DNA of 24,128 bases, from assembly GCA_023132995.1 (NCBI GenBank), contig JAGLXI010000023.1, positions 1-24,128 of the forward strand. Reading direction: 5' to 3'. The translations under genes and the position numbers were made by a program. The notes under the pieces are model-generated. The model did no database searches. It was not told the DNA's origin and worked only from the letters and a program-made list of their open reading frames with translations. This DNA comes from Candidatus Zixiibacteriota bacterium. Lineage in GTDB: Bacteria > Zixibacteria > MSB-5A5 > GN15 > FEB-12. This document shows, one piece after another, positions 1 to 8,864 of this stretch (positions within the stretch are counted from its first letter, which is position 1; each line of letters starts with the position of its first letter).

Positions 1-12
1 AAAGCAGATGAC

Positions 13-51
13 AGACCGGCGCCGGGATCCTTTTTCCGGCGCCGGTCTTTT
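13..51 (+). terminator. Rho-independent terminator of an upstream gene
   Basis: A perfect 13-bp inverted repeat (13-25 with 36-48, GC-rich core GACCGGCGCCGG) with a 10-base loop is followed by a short T tract at 48-51. The T tract lies on the plus-strand 3' side, and the opposite side is not T-rich. It should therefore end a plus-strand gene lying left of the window, insulating it from the unit that starts at 194. Confidence 0.75.
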
Positions 52-115
52 GAGATGGGGGCTGCCTTTAACGAGATTAACGCAATGATTAGCTGGAGTT
101 GGGAAAAAGAATCAC

Positions 116-144
116 TTGACCATTTGATGTCAATACCATACCAT
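116..144 (+). promoter_or_regulatory. Candidate sigma-70-type promoter for the Ig-like/secretin unit
   Basis: TTGACC (116-121, five of six consensus bases) is separated by 17 bases from TACCAT (139-144, four of six). Predicted transcription would begin near 151, leaving a leader of roughly 40 bases before the ATG at 194. It lies directly after the upstream terminator, where a promoter is expected. The -10 box is weak, so this is a plausible match only. Confidence 0.35.
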
Positions 145-193
145 TCTTCATATGTCCATAAGTCAAGAAGTGATGGAAAGTTAGAGGCGCGCC

Positions 194-1894
194 ATGATAT
201 GGAAGCATGACGAAGATCGGCGCGGGCAGCGAGCCTTCCGTGCCAGTGCCTGGAGACCGGTGGCGGTGGTTGCCCTTTTATGGCTGGCGGGCACCACGGT
301 CCACAGCCAGTTCAATGTGACGTTGGTGCCACAGGTAGCGGAAGTGCAACTCAGACCTGGGAAGCGGGCGGTTTTGCCGTTCAGACTGTCCAACGCGGAC
401 CCAGAGAGGCCAGCCCTGATCCGCGTTCTGACCAGTGACATCCGGCAGGGGATGAGGGGCCAGTATGTGCTGGCTGACAGCCTCATGCCTTACTCTTGTA
501 TCCCGTGGTTGACTCTGCCCGATACACTTATCGAAATTGGTCCGGGTGAGACGCGGGAGATTCCGATTACGGTCAAGGTACCTTTTGACGCCCACGGTGG
601 CGCTTACGGAGCAGTCGTGTTCGAGATTCTCCAGCCCGAAGCCGCGGCGGCTGATCCCACAGCGCTGACTTTTGGAGCTCAGTACAGGTTTCAGTTGCCG
701 GCCTGGATCGAGATCACCGTCAAACGAGGACGTGCAGTAAGGGGACGTCTGACTCCGGGTAGCATTACGGTGATCCCTACGGCAGACGACCCAGGATTGC
801 TCAAGAAATATGGTGACCGGGGGATGGTCGTATTAGCCGAGGTTGAGAATACGGGGGATATTCACGTCTTCACAAAAGGACGACTGATCATCCGTGACGA
901 GAACCGACGCCTTATCCGAGACACGCGCCTTGGCTCGGGGCGTGGCGCGGTCCTGCCCACGGCCAGGACGACCCTGCGGACGATCATGAAACTTCCCCGC
1001 CCGGGCATGTATTCGATCAAGACTATTGTGGAGTATGGAGGCCGTTCTCCAGCAATTGCTCAGACCACTTTCGAGATTACTGACACACGGGCGGCGCGCA
1101 CCGGCGAGTCCGAGATTGCTCTTCCGCTTTATATTGACATGCGCCCGGAGTTGTTTGAGCCGTCCATTCCGGCCGGGGGGTTCCGTGTACAGGGTGTAAC
1201 GCTCAGGAATCGCGAGAGCGGACCGGTGGCGGTGGATGTTGAGCTGGGGAGAATCTATTACGATGAGAACGGCCAGATGTGGGTCTCCGATGAGAAGGCT
1301 GACAGTGGGCGAAGTTGCGCCCCGTGGCTGACCATCGAGCCGCGAAATTTCGTTCTGGACCCGGAGCGCCGACAGAATGTCCGCATCACGCTTGATATCC
1401 CCGCTGACGTTTCGGGAGGCTATTATGCCTGCGTGGTGCTCAATGCCCGACTTGTCGGCGACACCGCAACCCTGCCTTCGCCCATCTACTGTCCAATCTA
1501 TCTTACCGTACCGCCCGACCTTGAGCCGGGCGGAGAGATTGTCCAGATTGAAGTTGAACACCCTCGGGCATCCGCTACGACTCTGAAAACAGAGTTCCGC
1601 AACACGGGCAATATCCACAAAGTCATTCGGGGTAGTCTGAACCTGCAGCTATGGGTTGTGCCGGAGGCGGTGGCGGGCCTTGAGGTGAGGGACACGGCCA
1701 GGTTCGAGAATGTCGCAGTAATCCAATTGGAGACAGACAGTTCCTATGTGCTGCCGGGGGAAACCCGCGTGGTCTCCTCCCAGACGATTGAAGGCCTTCC
1801 TGCCGGACGGTACCGGGCGGAAGTGATGGTTCATTATGGCGGCGAGGCGCCAGCAATAATGGAGCAAGAATTTGTTATTAAAGAGACCGAATAA
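194..1894 (+). CDS. Secreted protein with two tandem copies of a double Ig-like module
   Basis: No named family is recognised with certainty. The 566-residue protein begins with a basic stretch and a hydrophobic segment (about 22-36) ending in a plausible signal-peptidase site near VHSQ (36-39). The rest is beta-rich and internally duplicated. A first module at about 43-147 matches one at 312-421, sharing an S-C-x-P-W-L-T motif (101-107 and 374-380). A second module at about 213-295 matches 455-563, sharing NTG(D/N)IH near 219 and 470 and YGG-x-(S/A)-PAI near 281 and 548. The layout resembles periplasmic Ig-like or pilus-chaperone-like folds (DUF916-like), which bind or scaffold surface polymers. 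The ATG at 194 has a weak Shine-Dalgarno (AGAGG). The next gene, a secretin, overlaps by 23 bases, so the two are probably translationally coupled and work at the same envelope site. That role is inference. Confidence 0.8.
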   Translation: MIWKHDEDRRGQRAFRASAWRPVAVVALLWLAGTTVHSQFNVTLVPQVAEVQLRPGKRAVLPFRLSNADPERPALIRVLTSDIRQGMRGQYVLADSLMPYSCIPWLTLPDTLIEIGPGETREIPITVKVPFDAHGGAYGAVVFEILQPEAAAADPTALTFGAQYRFQLPAWIEITVKRGRAVRGRLTPGSITVIPTADDPGLLKKYGDRGMVVLAEVENTGDIHVFTKGRLIIRDENRRLIRDTRLGSGRGAVLPTARTTLRTIMKLPRPGMYSIKTIVEYGGRSPAIAQTTFEITDTRAARTGESEIALPLYIDMRPELFEPSIPAGGFRVQGVTLRNRESGPVAVDVELGRIYYDENGQMWVSDEKADSGRSCAPWLTIEPRNFVLDPERRQNVRITLDIPADVSGGYYACVVLNARLVGDTATLPSPIYCPIYLTVPPDLEPGGEIVQIEVEHPRASATTLKTEFRNTGNIHKVIRGSLNLQLWVVPEAVAGLEVRDTARFENVAVIQLETDSSYVLPGETRVVSSQTIEGLPAGRYRAEVMVHYGGEAPAIMEQEFVIKETE

Positions 1895-3323
1895 CAGGTA
1901 TGGAGCTTTCCCACTGTTTCTGATTATCTGCCTGGCTTTTTTGATGGCACTGGTATTTCCCGCCGCAATCAAGGCACAGGTGCAGCCGAACCCCGATACC
2001 TCCCCGTCGGCAATGACTGAGCCGGACAACTCTATTCCTGTTAATGAGGAGCCTGTATCCACCGAGGGTGATATTGCTTTCGATACTCTGGGGATGGCGC
2101 CGGCGTATATTCGCGAGTGTCTCATCACCAACGTGTTTTATGATGCCGATGTGCGCGAAATCCTGCAGACCATGGCCGCCCAGTGCTTTGTCAACATCAT
2201 CGCCGACGGGACGGCCTTTGGTATCCTCAGCATTGAACTGGTGGACGTGCCCCTGGAAGAGGCCATGCGGAGGGTGTTGGTGCCACTCGGTCTGACCTTT
2301 CGGTGGTTGGACGGCTATTACCTGGTCGGCTCACCTCACCCGGACAACCCCTCTTTTCCTCTCCTGACAGAGACGGTGCTATATCGGCCCAATTTTATCA
2401 AGGCGGTTGACGTGCCGAATCTTCTCTCCACGTTCTACACACCGTTTTTGAGGGTTAACAAGGAAACGAACACGCTGTCGCTGAGTGCTTCACCAGAGTT
2501 GATTGAGCGCATCAAGGTCGATCTTGCTGAAATCGACATACCGCCCCGACAGGTGATGATCGAAGCGTTGATAACGGAGACCTCTTCCGACGTAAGCCGG
2601 CAGTTGGGTCTTTCATGGGGCCTCGCCGGTGCCGGGGGTTCGCGCGGCCGTGACAGTCTTCGCATTGGCGCTTACCCGTCGGCAAGAGGGGACTCCGCAT
2701 ACCTGACCGAGCCGGATAGATTCAGCATGTTTTTCCAGCGAGTGGCCATTGAGGCCAGCGACTGGGTGGGCGACTTCCGCGTCAAACTGGACGCTTTGGT
2801 GCACGATGGCCTGGCGACCATTCGAGCCAATCCGCGTGTCGCCACCCTGGAGGGTAACAAGGCCGGTATCTTCATCGGGCGGGAAGAGTATTTCTCTATT
2901 GTCACGGGCTCGGTCTCGTATGCCTATGCACGACTGGAGGTCATCAAGACAGGAATCTCGCTCACGATTACTCCCTACGTTTCGGACGATGGTTTCATAA
3001 CGCTCGAGGTTGAGCCGGAGGTTTCCGACGTAATCGGCTCCGGCAGCGCTGGTCTTCCGGTGACCAACAAGCGCACTGTGACGACGAAAGTCCGTGTTGC
3101 CGAGGGAGAGACCGTGGTGATCGGGGGGCTGCTTGTGAAGAACCGCATAGAAATCAAGCGGAAGGTTCCGCTGTTGGGATCAATCCCGATTCTTGGCTAC
3201 CTTTTCCGACATACCGATACCGAGGTAGAAGAGAGCGAGATTACGGTCCTGATAACGCCCCGTCTGTGGCAGCCGGAGAGTGATTCCGGGGAGATACCTG
3301 CTGAAGCCTTCAGGGAATTATAA
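1872..3323 (+). CDS. Secretin-family outer-membrane channel (GspD/PilQ type)
   Basis: The 483-residue protein has a signal peptide (hydrophobic 11-30, cleavage near AIKAQ). It has an STN/N0-like domain (about 85-152), a short secretin N-domain (about 165-225) and the C-terminal secretin channel domain (about 228-465). Family hallmarks are visible: VMIEALITE near 228, ANPRVATLEG near 319, VAEGETVVIGGL near 409 and the signature VPLLGSIPILGYLFR at 432-446. Secretins form multimeric outer-membrane pores for type II secretion, type IV pili or related exporters. Only one N-domain follows N0, so it is shorter than typical GspD (about 650 residues). No ATPase, inner-membrane platform or pseudopilin genes lie nearby, so the system it serves is unknown. 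The start is TTG at 1872 inside the upstream gene, with GGAG at 1861-1864 seven bases before it. No ATG in frame precedes the signal peptide. Confidence 0.9.
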   Translation: MLLKRPNNRYGAFPLFLIICLAFLMALVFPAAIKAQVQPNPDTSPSAMTEPDNSIPVNEEPVSTEGDIAFDTLGMAPAYIRECLITNVFYDADVREILQTMAAQCFVNIIADGTAFGILSIELVDVPLEEAMRRVLVPLGLTFRWLDGYYLVGSPHPDNPSFPLLTETVLYRPNFIKAVDVPNLLSTFYTPFLRVNKETNTLSLSASPELIERIKVDLAEIDIPPRQVMIEALITETSSDVSRQLGLSWGLAGAGGSRGRDSLRIGAYPSARGDSAYLTEPDRFSMFFQRVAIEASDWVGDFRVKLDALVHDGLATIRANPRVATLEGNKAGIFIGREEYFSIVTGSVSYAYARLEVIKTGISLTITPYVSDDGFITLEVEPEVSDVIGSGSAGLPVTNKRTVTTKVRVAEGETVVIGGLLVKNRIEIKRKVPLLGSIPILGYLFRHTDTEVEESEITVLITPRLWQPESDSGEIPAEAFREL

Positions 3324-3399
3324 GCTTCCCGGTCAAATAGCACTGTTGTGTGCCGCGTCGAATGAATCTATTATGGAGAGGCGCTTTCTCTTCATCAAC

Positions 3400-4530
3400 T
3401 CAGTTCTTGTCTGCCTGCCTGCTTAAGACAAGGCACATGTCATGGTACTGCCGCTCCACTTCGTCGAGAGTCTCGCTGAGGCCGGGCACCGCAGGATTCA
3501 TCTTCAGAGCCTGCTGGTACTGCTGAATGCCCTTATTCCACAGCAGACCGGCATGATCGAGGTAGCAGCGGCCAAGCTCGGCCTGCAAATCAACATAGGT
3601 CGGGTTCCTGTCTATCTCTGATTGGAGGAACTCTATGCGCTCGGCAATGGCCTCTTGCGACACGCACTCGGGATCCGTGAACAACCGCATGTGGAAAGTC
3701 ACGAACTCGCGGCGGTGGCTTTCCTTCTTTGCTTCACGTACCGCCTTCAGCAACTGAAGGGCTTGATCTAGATGGGAATCCCTGAGCAGGTCCAGACCCT
3801 GCCGGTAGGCGTCTGACTCGTATTCCGGGTAAATAAGCGCCGCCTTCCGGAAAAAGCCGGCGGACCGTGAGAGCACATCCTCGAAAAGACCGGTGTCTTC
3901 CCGGTTGAGGGCATTCTGCACCAGCGTGAGACCCAGATTGAAGTAGGCGTCACAATAGTACAGGTTTATTCGGGTAGCCTCTTCAAACTCGATGAAGGCC
4001 CGCTTGCACGAGCCTCCCGCCAGCAGAGCCTCCCCGAGATTGTTGCGATAGTCGGCGTAGGTGGGACACTTCTCCACCGCGATGGCGGCGGCCCTGACCG
4101 CGTCTTCGGCGTTGCCCAATGCGAGCTCCGTCATGCTGAGGTAGTTGAAAGCCGAGTAATAGTGAGGGTCAAGTTTCACTGCCGACTGAAACAATTCTCG
4201 GGCCTCGTAATAGAACCGCTTGTAGAAGAAACCCGTCCCCAACTGATGCATTTTCTGCGCGCTACCACCGGACATCACCCGACGGTAGGCTGCAAGGAGC
4301 GTCTCAATCTCCTTCTTCATCCGGCCATGCCTGGTCTTGACCAGGGAGAGAACCTCGTTCGAATCGATTTCCACCGGATAGGGACTGCGCACCGTTTCCG
4401 CCGTCCTGCCGTCGACCAGCACCTCGGAAGATACCAGCGAGAGCCTGCTGTCATTGGCAGTCTGGATCACGTATTCCTTGTTGTTCTCGACAAGCTTGCT
4501 TTTCAGACGATATGTTTCCATACTCCTCAC
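3400..4530 (-). CDS. TPR-repeat protein of the polysaccharide-export unit
   Basis: The 376-residue protein is soluble, with no signal peptide or membrane segment. After an N-terminal beta-rich region (about 5-60) that I do not recognise, residues about 95-375 form tetratricopeptide repeats. Helical pairs such as YYEARELFQSAVKLDPHYYS (near 108) and IQQYQQALKMNPAVPG (near 338) show this. TPRs are protein-interaction scaffolds, and no catalytic motif is visible. It overlaps the end of the upstream Wzz-type gene by GTGA (4527-4530), so the start is GTG at 4530 with coupled translation. An ATG at 4521, three codons in, is an alternative. Its position suggests a cytoplasmic adaptor for the export complex, but this is inferred only from the operon. 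There is no clear intrinsic terminator between its end and the convergent secretin gene. Confidence 0.85.
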   Translation of the reverse strand: MRSMETYRLKSKLVENNKEYVIQTANDSRLSLVSSEVLVDGRTAETVRSPYPVEIDSNEVLSLVKTRHGRMKKEIETLLAAYRRVMSGGSAQKMHQLGTGFFYKRFYYEARELFQSAVKLDPHYYSAFNYLSMTELALGNAEDAVRAAAIAVEKCPTYADYRNNLGEALLAGGSCKRAFIEFEEATRINLYYCDAYFNLGLTLVQNALNREDTGLFEDVLSRSAGFFRKAALIYPEYESDAYRQGLDLLRDSHLDQALQLLKAVREAKKESHRREFVTFHMRLFTDPECVSQEAIAERIEFLQSEIDRNPTYVDLQAELGRCYLDHAGLLWNKGIQQYQQALKMNPAVPGLSETLDEVERQYHDMCLVLSRQADKN

Positions 4531-6032
4531 CGCATCATCGGTAGTTTATCAATCCTGGGGATTGTCGCCAGGACCGGCAGATCCAACAACTGCTCAACTT
4601 CATCAACCCGTTTGAATGAGTTGTCCATCATTTCCGCTAAGAACACCGCCGCCCCTCCGATAACCAGTCCCAGCAGTATCCCCATCACTACTATCTTTTT
4701 CTTGTCGGGCCAAAACGGCACCAGCGGAATGCGAGCCGGTTCGATGATTTTGTACTTGGTGCGGTCCTTGGCGCGCTCGGAGATGATCTCCACGGTCGTT
4801 TCCTCCGACCGGAAAGCATCGCGATAGATGCGGGCATCCGCGACTTCCCGCTCCAGTTCCGCCAAGTCGACCTGCAGTCTCGGCAGGGAACTGATTCGCT
4901 CGTCCAGTTTGTCCAGGGATTGCCGTAGTTGGCTGAGGCGCGAGTTCAGGATGTCGAGGTTCTCCCTGACCACGAAATGGCGTCGCAGCAACAGTTGCTG
5001 GTTCTCTGGGTACGAAGCGTACTGCTCGTGAACGGCTCGTTCGATCTCCTTTTCCAGAAAGCGCGCATTGTTGTTGAGCCTGACGTTGACATTTGTGATA
5101 TTTTGATCATTCCAAGCATACTTCTCCATCATGGTGGCGAAGGTCGCAATCTGACCGTCGATCCTTGTTCGGAGCGTTACCAGGCTGTCCGTATATCTGA
5201 GTCGGGCGCGTGAGAGGTCCCACTGCGCCAGTTGCGACTCTATAGCTGTCGATTCGTCGGAGAAGTCGTTGATCTCCCGCTTGGTTTGATCGATATCGGA
5301 GAGGATTTCCTGCCTGTTTTCCTGCGAGGAGATATGTTCCGGCAGTTGCTGCTGGGTGAGCCGTCCCTGCGCCGCTGTGAAGGAATCCAAGGCCAACTGG
5401 TATTCGTGCTCCATCCGCAGTAGCTGATTATCGGCAAAGGTCTGATTGTCGAGGATTTTTTCGAGTTCGTACTTGCTCTTTTCCTGCTCCAGGATCGTGG
5501 TCAGTTGCGTCACCATGTCCCGCGCCTTTGCGGGGTCTGTGGACTCCACCGTAATTTGTATCTGGTCGTTGCCCACAAAGGAAGCACTTATCCTTTCGCG
5601 CAGCCGGCTTACGAGAATGTGGTATTTCAAATCCTCCAGGCTCAGCCCAGGATTATCCTGCCGCATTTGGGCGGCCTGGAGAGCAACTTCGGGGTCGTTG
5701 TCCAGACCGAGATCGCGGATCAACTGATGCAGGTACGTCTGCGAGGTTATCTCGTTCTGAAGCGCCTGCAACTGCCGGCGACGGTCCTCGCCGCTGAGGC
5801 GCTGTCTCGATTCCCCACCTATGATACGAACCAGCTCGCGCGACACGTTTTGCGGTTTATCAATCCAGATGATTGTCGATGAGCTATAGAGGGGCGTCAG
5901 AAGCAATGACCCCGCCACGGCGATCGCTGACACCAGGATCACCGGAATGACAACGAGCCACTTGCGCCTCAGGATCAACGCGAGGATTTCCCTGATGTCT
6001 ATCGTCTTGCCCTGCTCGTCCGGATGTTTCAT
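4527..6032 (-). CDS. Wzz/GNVR-type polysaccharide co-polymerase (chain-length determinant)
   Basis: The 501-residue inner-membrane protein has the classic layout. A first membrane helix lies at about 24-46. It is followed by a conserved Wzz N-domain, a long periplasmic coiled coil (about 180-415, many E/Q/L/R heptads) and a second membrane helix at about 447-467. The latter is preceded by the proline motif P436-xx-P439-xx-P442. The family controls length and passage of exopolysaccharide or capsule chains together with a Wza-type outer-membrane protein. The C-terminus ends soon after VLATIPRI, where bacterial tyrosine-kinase fusions would continue. There is no Walker motif, so any partner kinase must be encoded elsewhere. 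The ATG at 6032 has an AAGGG Shine-Dalgarno and lies 12 bases after the export-protein gene. It overlaps the TPR gene downstream. Confidence 0.92.
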   Translation of the reverse strand: MKHPDEQGKTIDIREILALILRRKWLVVIPVILVSAIAVAGSLLLTPLYSSSTIIWIDKPQNVSRELVRIIGGESRQRLSGEDRRRQLQALQNEITSQTYLHQLIRDLGLDNDPEVALQAAQMRQDNPGLSLEDLKYHILVSRLRERISASFVGNDQIQITVESTDPAKARDMVTQLTTILEQEKSKYELEKILDNQTFADNQLLRMEHEYQLALDSFTAAQGRLTQQQLPEHISSQENRQEILSDIDQTKREINDFSDESTAIESQLAQWDLSRARLRYTDSLVTLRTRIDGQIATFATMMEKYAWNDQNITNVNVRLNNNARFLEKEIERAVHEQYASYPENQQLLLRRHFVVRENLDILNSRLSQLRQSLDKLDERISSLPRLQVDLAELEREVADARIYRDAFRSEETTVEIISERAKDRTKYKIIEPARIPLVPFWPDKKKIVVMGILLGLVIGGAAVFLAEMMDNSFKRVDEVEQLLDLPVLATIPRIDKLPMMR

Positions 6033-6044
6033 GCCGCCCTTTCC

Positions 6045-7040
6045 CTACCTGACAGACGCATCTACCGCATCCTCGGGTTTCAGGGTTTCATAGAGCAGGA
6101 CTGCCGATGTGACCACACCGAGTACGGTTGCAATAGTTCCGATGTTGCTTCCGAAGAACCCACCCCGTTTGGCGGGGATGACAAGAGCGTCCTCTTTTCG
6201 CAGGGTGTATCGCGCCGGAGTTCCGGTCTTGATGTACTCGTCCAGATCTATGTGGATCATCTGACCGTAGAAGCCGTCTCTGGTGATCACCCGGGCCTCA
6301 CTCAGGTTAGCGTTATCCGCAGGACCGCCGGCCAGGGCCATCGCTTCAAGGACATCCATATCCTCCATAAACTGGATCTGGCCTGGAGTGTTCACGGCAC
6401 CCAGAATATAGACCATGTTCTTTTTCGTGGCCTGACGGCCAATATCGGCCGAGGGAATACCAGCGGGAGTGGAAGGCACGTCGATAGCATCCTGCCGGTA
6501 TACAGCAGGCAGGTTACCAACGTTTCCCAAGGCGATCGCCTCCCCGACGTCGACAACCTCCACCTCGCCGGCTCGATCCGCACCGCGGATTATCGTCACC
6601 CGACTGAGGTCTCCAAACTCGGTGATCCACCCTGCTTCGTTGATGATCGTCACAATGTCAGGGATTTCCTCGAAAGTCTTCTTTCCGGGTTCGTTTACAT
6701 GGCCTGTCACGAAAACATGCTGGTAATTGTACTCGGTGACTCGCACCAACGCCTGCGAAACATTCTTGTTGAGACGCGACACCCGACGTACTATGTCATT
6801 TTGTAACTCCTCGGTGGTCTTGCCGGCCGCCGCCATCTCGCCGACAATGTCCACAGCTATCATCCCGTCCAAGGTTACCTTGACCGTGGAGTTAAGATTG
6901 GGTTGTTGCCAGAATCGGATTTCCAGCATATCCTCGGGGCCTATCAGGTACTCAGCGGCAAGGCCGGAGGCACTGCAACCAAGCCATACGGTCAACGCCA
7001 ACAGCGCCATCCTGCGCGCCAGACTTGCTCTCTTGGGCAT
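6045..7040 (-). CDS. Wza-type polysaccharide biosynthesis/export protein
   Basis: The protein (331 residues from the preferred start) has an N-terminal export sequence ending near GLAA-EYLIGP, then the poly-export domain (IGPEDMLEIRFWQ onward, about 30-115). At least two SLBB beta-grasp domains follow (around VFVTGHVNEPG and VYILGAVNTPG). Near the C-terminus there is one hydrophobic helix (about 300-318). Members form the outer-membrane/periplasmic conduit for capsule or exopolysaccharide. A Cys lies in WLGCS near residue 22, but the lipobox is poor, so lipoprotein status is uncertain. ATG at 7040 is preferred because AAGGA sits eight bases upstream. An in-frame ATG at 7049 has the same AAGG abutting it, too close to work. 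It is the first gene of a three-gene export unit with the Wzz-type and TPR genes. Confidence 0.92.
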   Translation of the reverse strand: MPKRASLARRMALLALTVWLGCSASGLAAEYLIGPEDMLEIRFWQQPNLNSTVKVTLDGMIAVDIVGEMAAAGKTTEELQNDIVRRVSRLNKNVSQALVRVTEYNYQHVFVTGHVNEPGKKTFEEIPDIVTIINEAGWITEFGDLSRVTIIRGADRAGEVEVVDVGEAIALGNVGNLPAVYRQDAIDVPSTPAGIPSADIGRQATKKNMVYILGAVNTPGQIQFMEDMDVLEAMALAGGPADNANLSEARVITRDGFYGQMIHIDLDEYIKTGTPARYTLRKEDALVIPAKRGGFFGSNIGTIATVLGVVTSAVLLYETLKPEDAVDASVR

Positions 7041-7130
7041 AAGTTCCATCCTTAGAATAGCTTATACTAAAATCGGCATATCATAGATTCTTATTAGAAT
7101 TAACGGCAGGGCCCCGGCGGTGTAAAGAAG

Positions 7131-7166
7131 AAAAAAACGGGCAGATACTAAAATATCACCGGCCCT
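7131..7166 (-). terminator. Probable terminator of the diguanylate cyclase gene
   Basis: On the minus strand, just past the stop at 7169, GGGC (7165-7162) can pair with GCCC (7142-7139), and GATA (7157-7154) with TATC (7147-7144), around a TTTTAG loop. Seven T residues follow (7137-7131). The stem carries an asymmetric internal bulge, so strength is uncertain, but position and T tract fit an intrinsic terminator. Confidence 0.45.
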
Positions 7167-7168
7167 GA

Positions 7169-8800
7169 TCAGGTACATTCCCCATAAAGGAGGGTCTTGT
7201 TACGACCGCATTCCTTCGCCTTGAGCAGCGCCATATCAGCAGCGAAGACCAATCGTTTTGGTTCGTCTCCGTCATCAGGAAAGATCGCCCCCCCCACCGA
7301 GACGGTACAACTCACGGAATCGTGGTGGTCATCGATCTTGAACCTGGCGCGGGCGATTGCCGCCTGCAGCCGCTTCATGAACTGGCTGCAAGTGGTACCG
7401 TCGGCCTCGGGCATAATGACACAGAACTCATCGCCTCCGTAACGAGCCACTATATCAATGGAACGGATTGAATTGCGCAGGATGTCACCCATCTGCCGCA
7501 GGATGGCGTCGCCGGCCTGATGACCGAGAGTATCATTGACACTCTTAAGTTCGTCGAGATCGAAAAGAATCAGCGCCAGACGACGGTCATACCGTTTGGC
7601 ACGCGCCGTTTCCTCATCAAGACGCTTGAAGAAGAAGCGTTGATTGGCAAGCCCCGTAAGACCGTCGGTATAGGACATTTCTTTGACTCTCTCGTATGAC
7701 TCGGCATTCTCCACTAAGTCGTTGGCATGGTCTCTCAGCAAATTCAACCGCTCGCAGACCAACGAGGGCCGGTCGCCTCCACTCCACGCCAGAATCCCGG
7801 CCTTCTTCGCCGACAAGGGAAACGACAGTATATACGTAAGGCCACAACTCATCAGGCTGGTCGGGGCGCTGTCCGGCGGATTGCCGCTGAGGGCGAGGTC
7901 CTCCACTTTCACTGGACCGGCGCCGTCAAGCGCCGCAATCAGCCGGTCGAACTGCTTGCGGCCAGGGTTCTCCAATGAAGATCCGAGGCCGTCTTCAACG
8001 ATCTGCGGCGGCGCCTCGTCATTATCCCCTGCATACATGTAGGCAATACTACTCATCCCAAGGTCAGCCTTGATGGAGTCGACTATCCTGGGAATGATTG
8101 TCCCTGAGTTGCGATGCCGAATCAGCCTGAGAATCCGCGATGGCGGCAGCCCGCGGCCGGACGGTTCCTGCTGCCGGGCGCCTGCATGCGAGACTTTCTT
8201 CTCCAGATTCGCCTCCCTTTCCTCGTGCCATTTTATATGATAGGCGGCCGATAGGCACTGGGCAAGGCTGGCTACGAGAAAGCTGAACGAATGTGATTCG
8301 GTTTCCAAAGTGCTGCGAATGAAGTAAACTCCGTAGAGATTGTTCCGCCAGAATATAGGGAAATATATGTCCACCCCAAGATCGTTGAGTTTCTGCAAGG
8401 TCTCACGAGGTATGATATCGCCCTCGTCAAGTTCGTGAACGTTCCTCGGAAGGTAGTCCGTTCTCAGACGCTCGGCCAGAGCCTTGCTAAACGGAATCTG
8501 GAAATCGTTGCGTTCATACTCGCCTAGACCATAACTGAAATTGTACGTGAGAAGTCCTCGTTTTTTCCTGAGGAACAAAATCACTTCACAGCCGAAGGAC
8601 TCCTTGAGGATATCAGACACGCGGCCGGCCACCTGTGCGATGACGCCCTCTCTGCTGTTGGTGGTCAGAAGCGAAGAGAACTCGTCGGGATCCAGATATC
8701 GAAGGACGGCCATCTGGCGCTTTTCGTGCAAGTGACGCCTGACAAGAAGGAATACAATCAGAGCAAAGAGAACAACTATGAGCAGGTCCTGCGCAATCAT
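7169..8800 (-). CDS. Membrane-anchored GAF-GGDEF diguanylate cyclase
   Basis: The 543-residue protein has one N-terminal membrane helix (about 5-21) and two regions with GAF-like character (about 50-195 and 235-365). A linker helix leads into a complete GGDEF domain (about 378-540). The active-site motif GGDEF is intact at 455-459. The allosteric inhibitory I-site RxxD (RSID, 446-449) sits exactly five residues before it. This should be an active cyclase making c-di-GMP from two GTP, with product inhibition; no EAL or HD-GYP phosphodiesterase domain is present. The ATG at 8800 follows a GAGG element about ten bases upstream. It lies 64 bases downstream of the STAS-linked open frame in the same direction, so co-transcription with the partner-switching genes is possible. 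c-di-GMP commonly controls exopolysaccharide production, which would fit the neighbouring export unit, but that link is inference. Confidence 0.93.
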   Translation of the reverse strand: MIAQDLLIVVLFALIVFLLVRRHLHEKRQMAVLRYLDPDEFSSLLTTNSREGVIAQVAGRVSDILKESFGCEVILFLRKKRGLLTYNFSYGLGEYERNDFQIPFSKALAERLRTDYLPRNVHELDEGDIIPRETLQKLNDLGVDIYFPIFWRNNLYGVYFIRSTLETESHSFSFLVASLAQCLSAAYHIKWHEEREANLEKKVSHAGARQQEPSGRGLPPSRILRLIRHRNSGTIIPRIVDSIKADLGMSSIAYMYAGDNDEAPPQIVEDGLGSSLENPGRKQFDRLIAALDGAGPVKVEDLALSGNPPDSAPTSLMSCGLTYILSFPLSAKKAGILAWSGGDRPSLVCERLNLLRDHANDLVENAESYERVKEMSYTDGLTGLANQRFFFKRLDEETARAKRYDRRLALILFDLDELKSVNDTLGHQAGDAILRQMGDILRNSIRSIDIVARYGGDEFCVIMPEADGTTCSQFMKRLQAAIARARFKIDDHHDSVSCTVSVGGAIFPDDGDEPKRLVFAADMALLKAKECGRNKTLLYGECT

Positions 8801-8864
8801 GGTATCACACCCTCATAAGCAATATAGACTACGTGGGAGGGGTGTCAACGAAAACCTCCGCTCA

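Noticed and set aside
3324..3399. Bidirectional terminator between the convergent secretin and TPR genes
   Set aside because: Only a short GAGA/TCTC stem near 3377-3390 and a CTGAA/TTCAG stem at 3301-3313 are present, with no T tract on either side.
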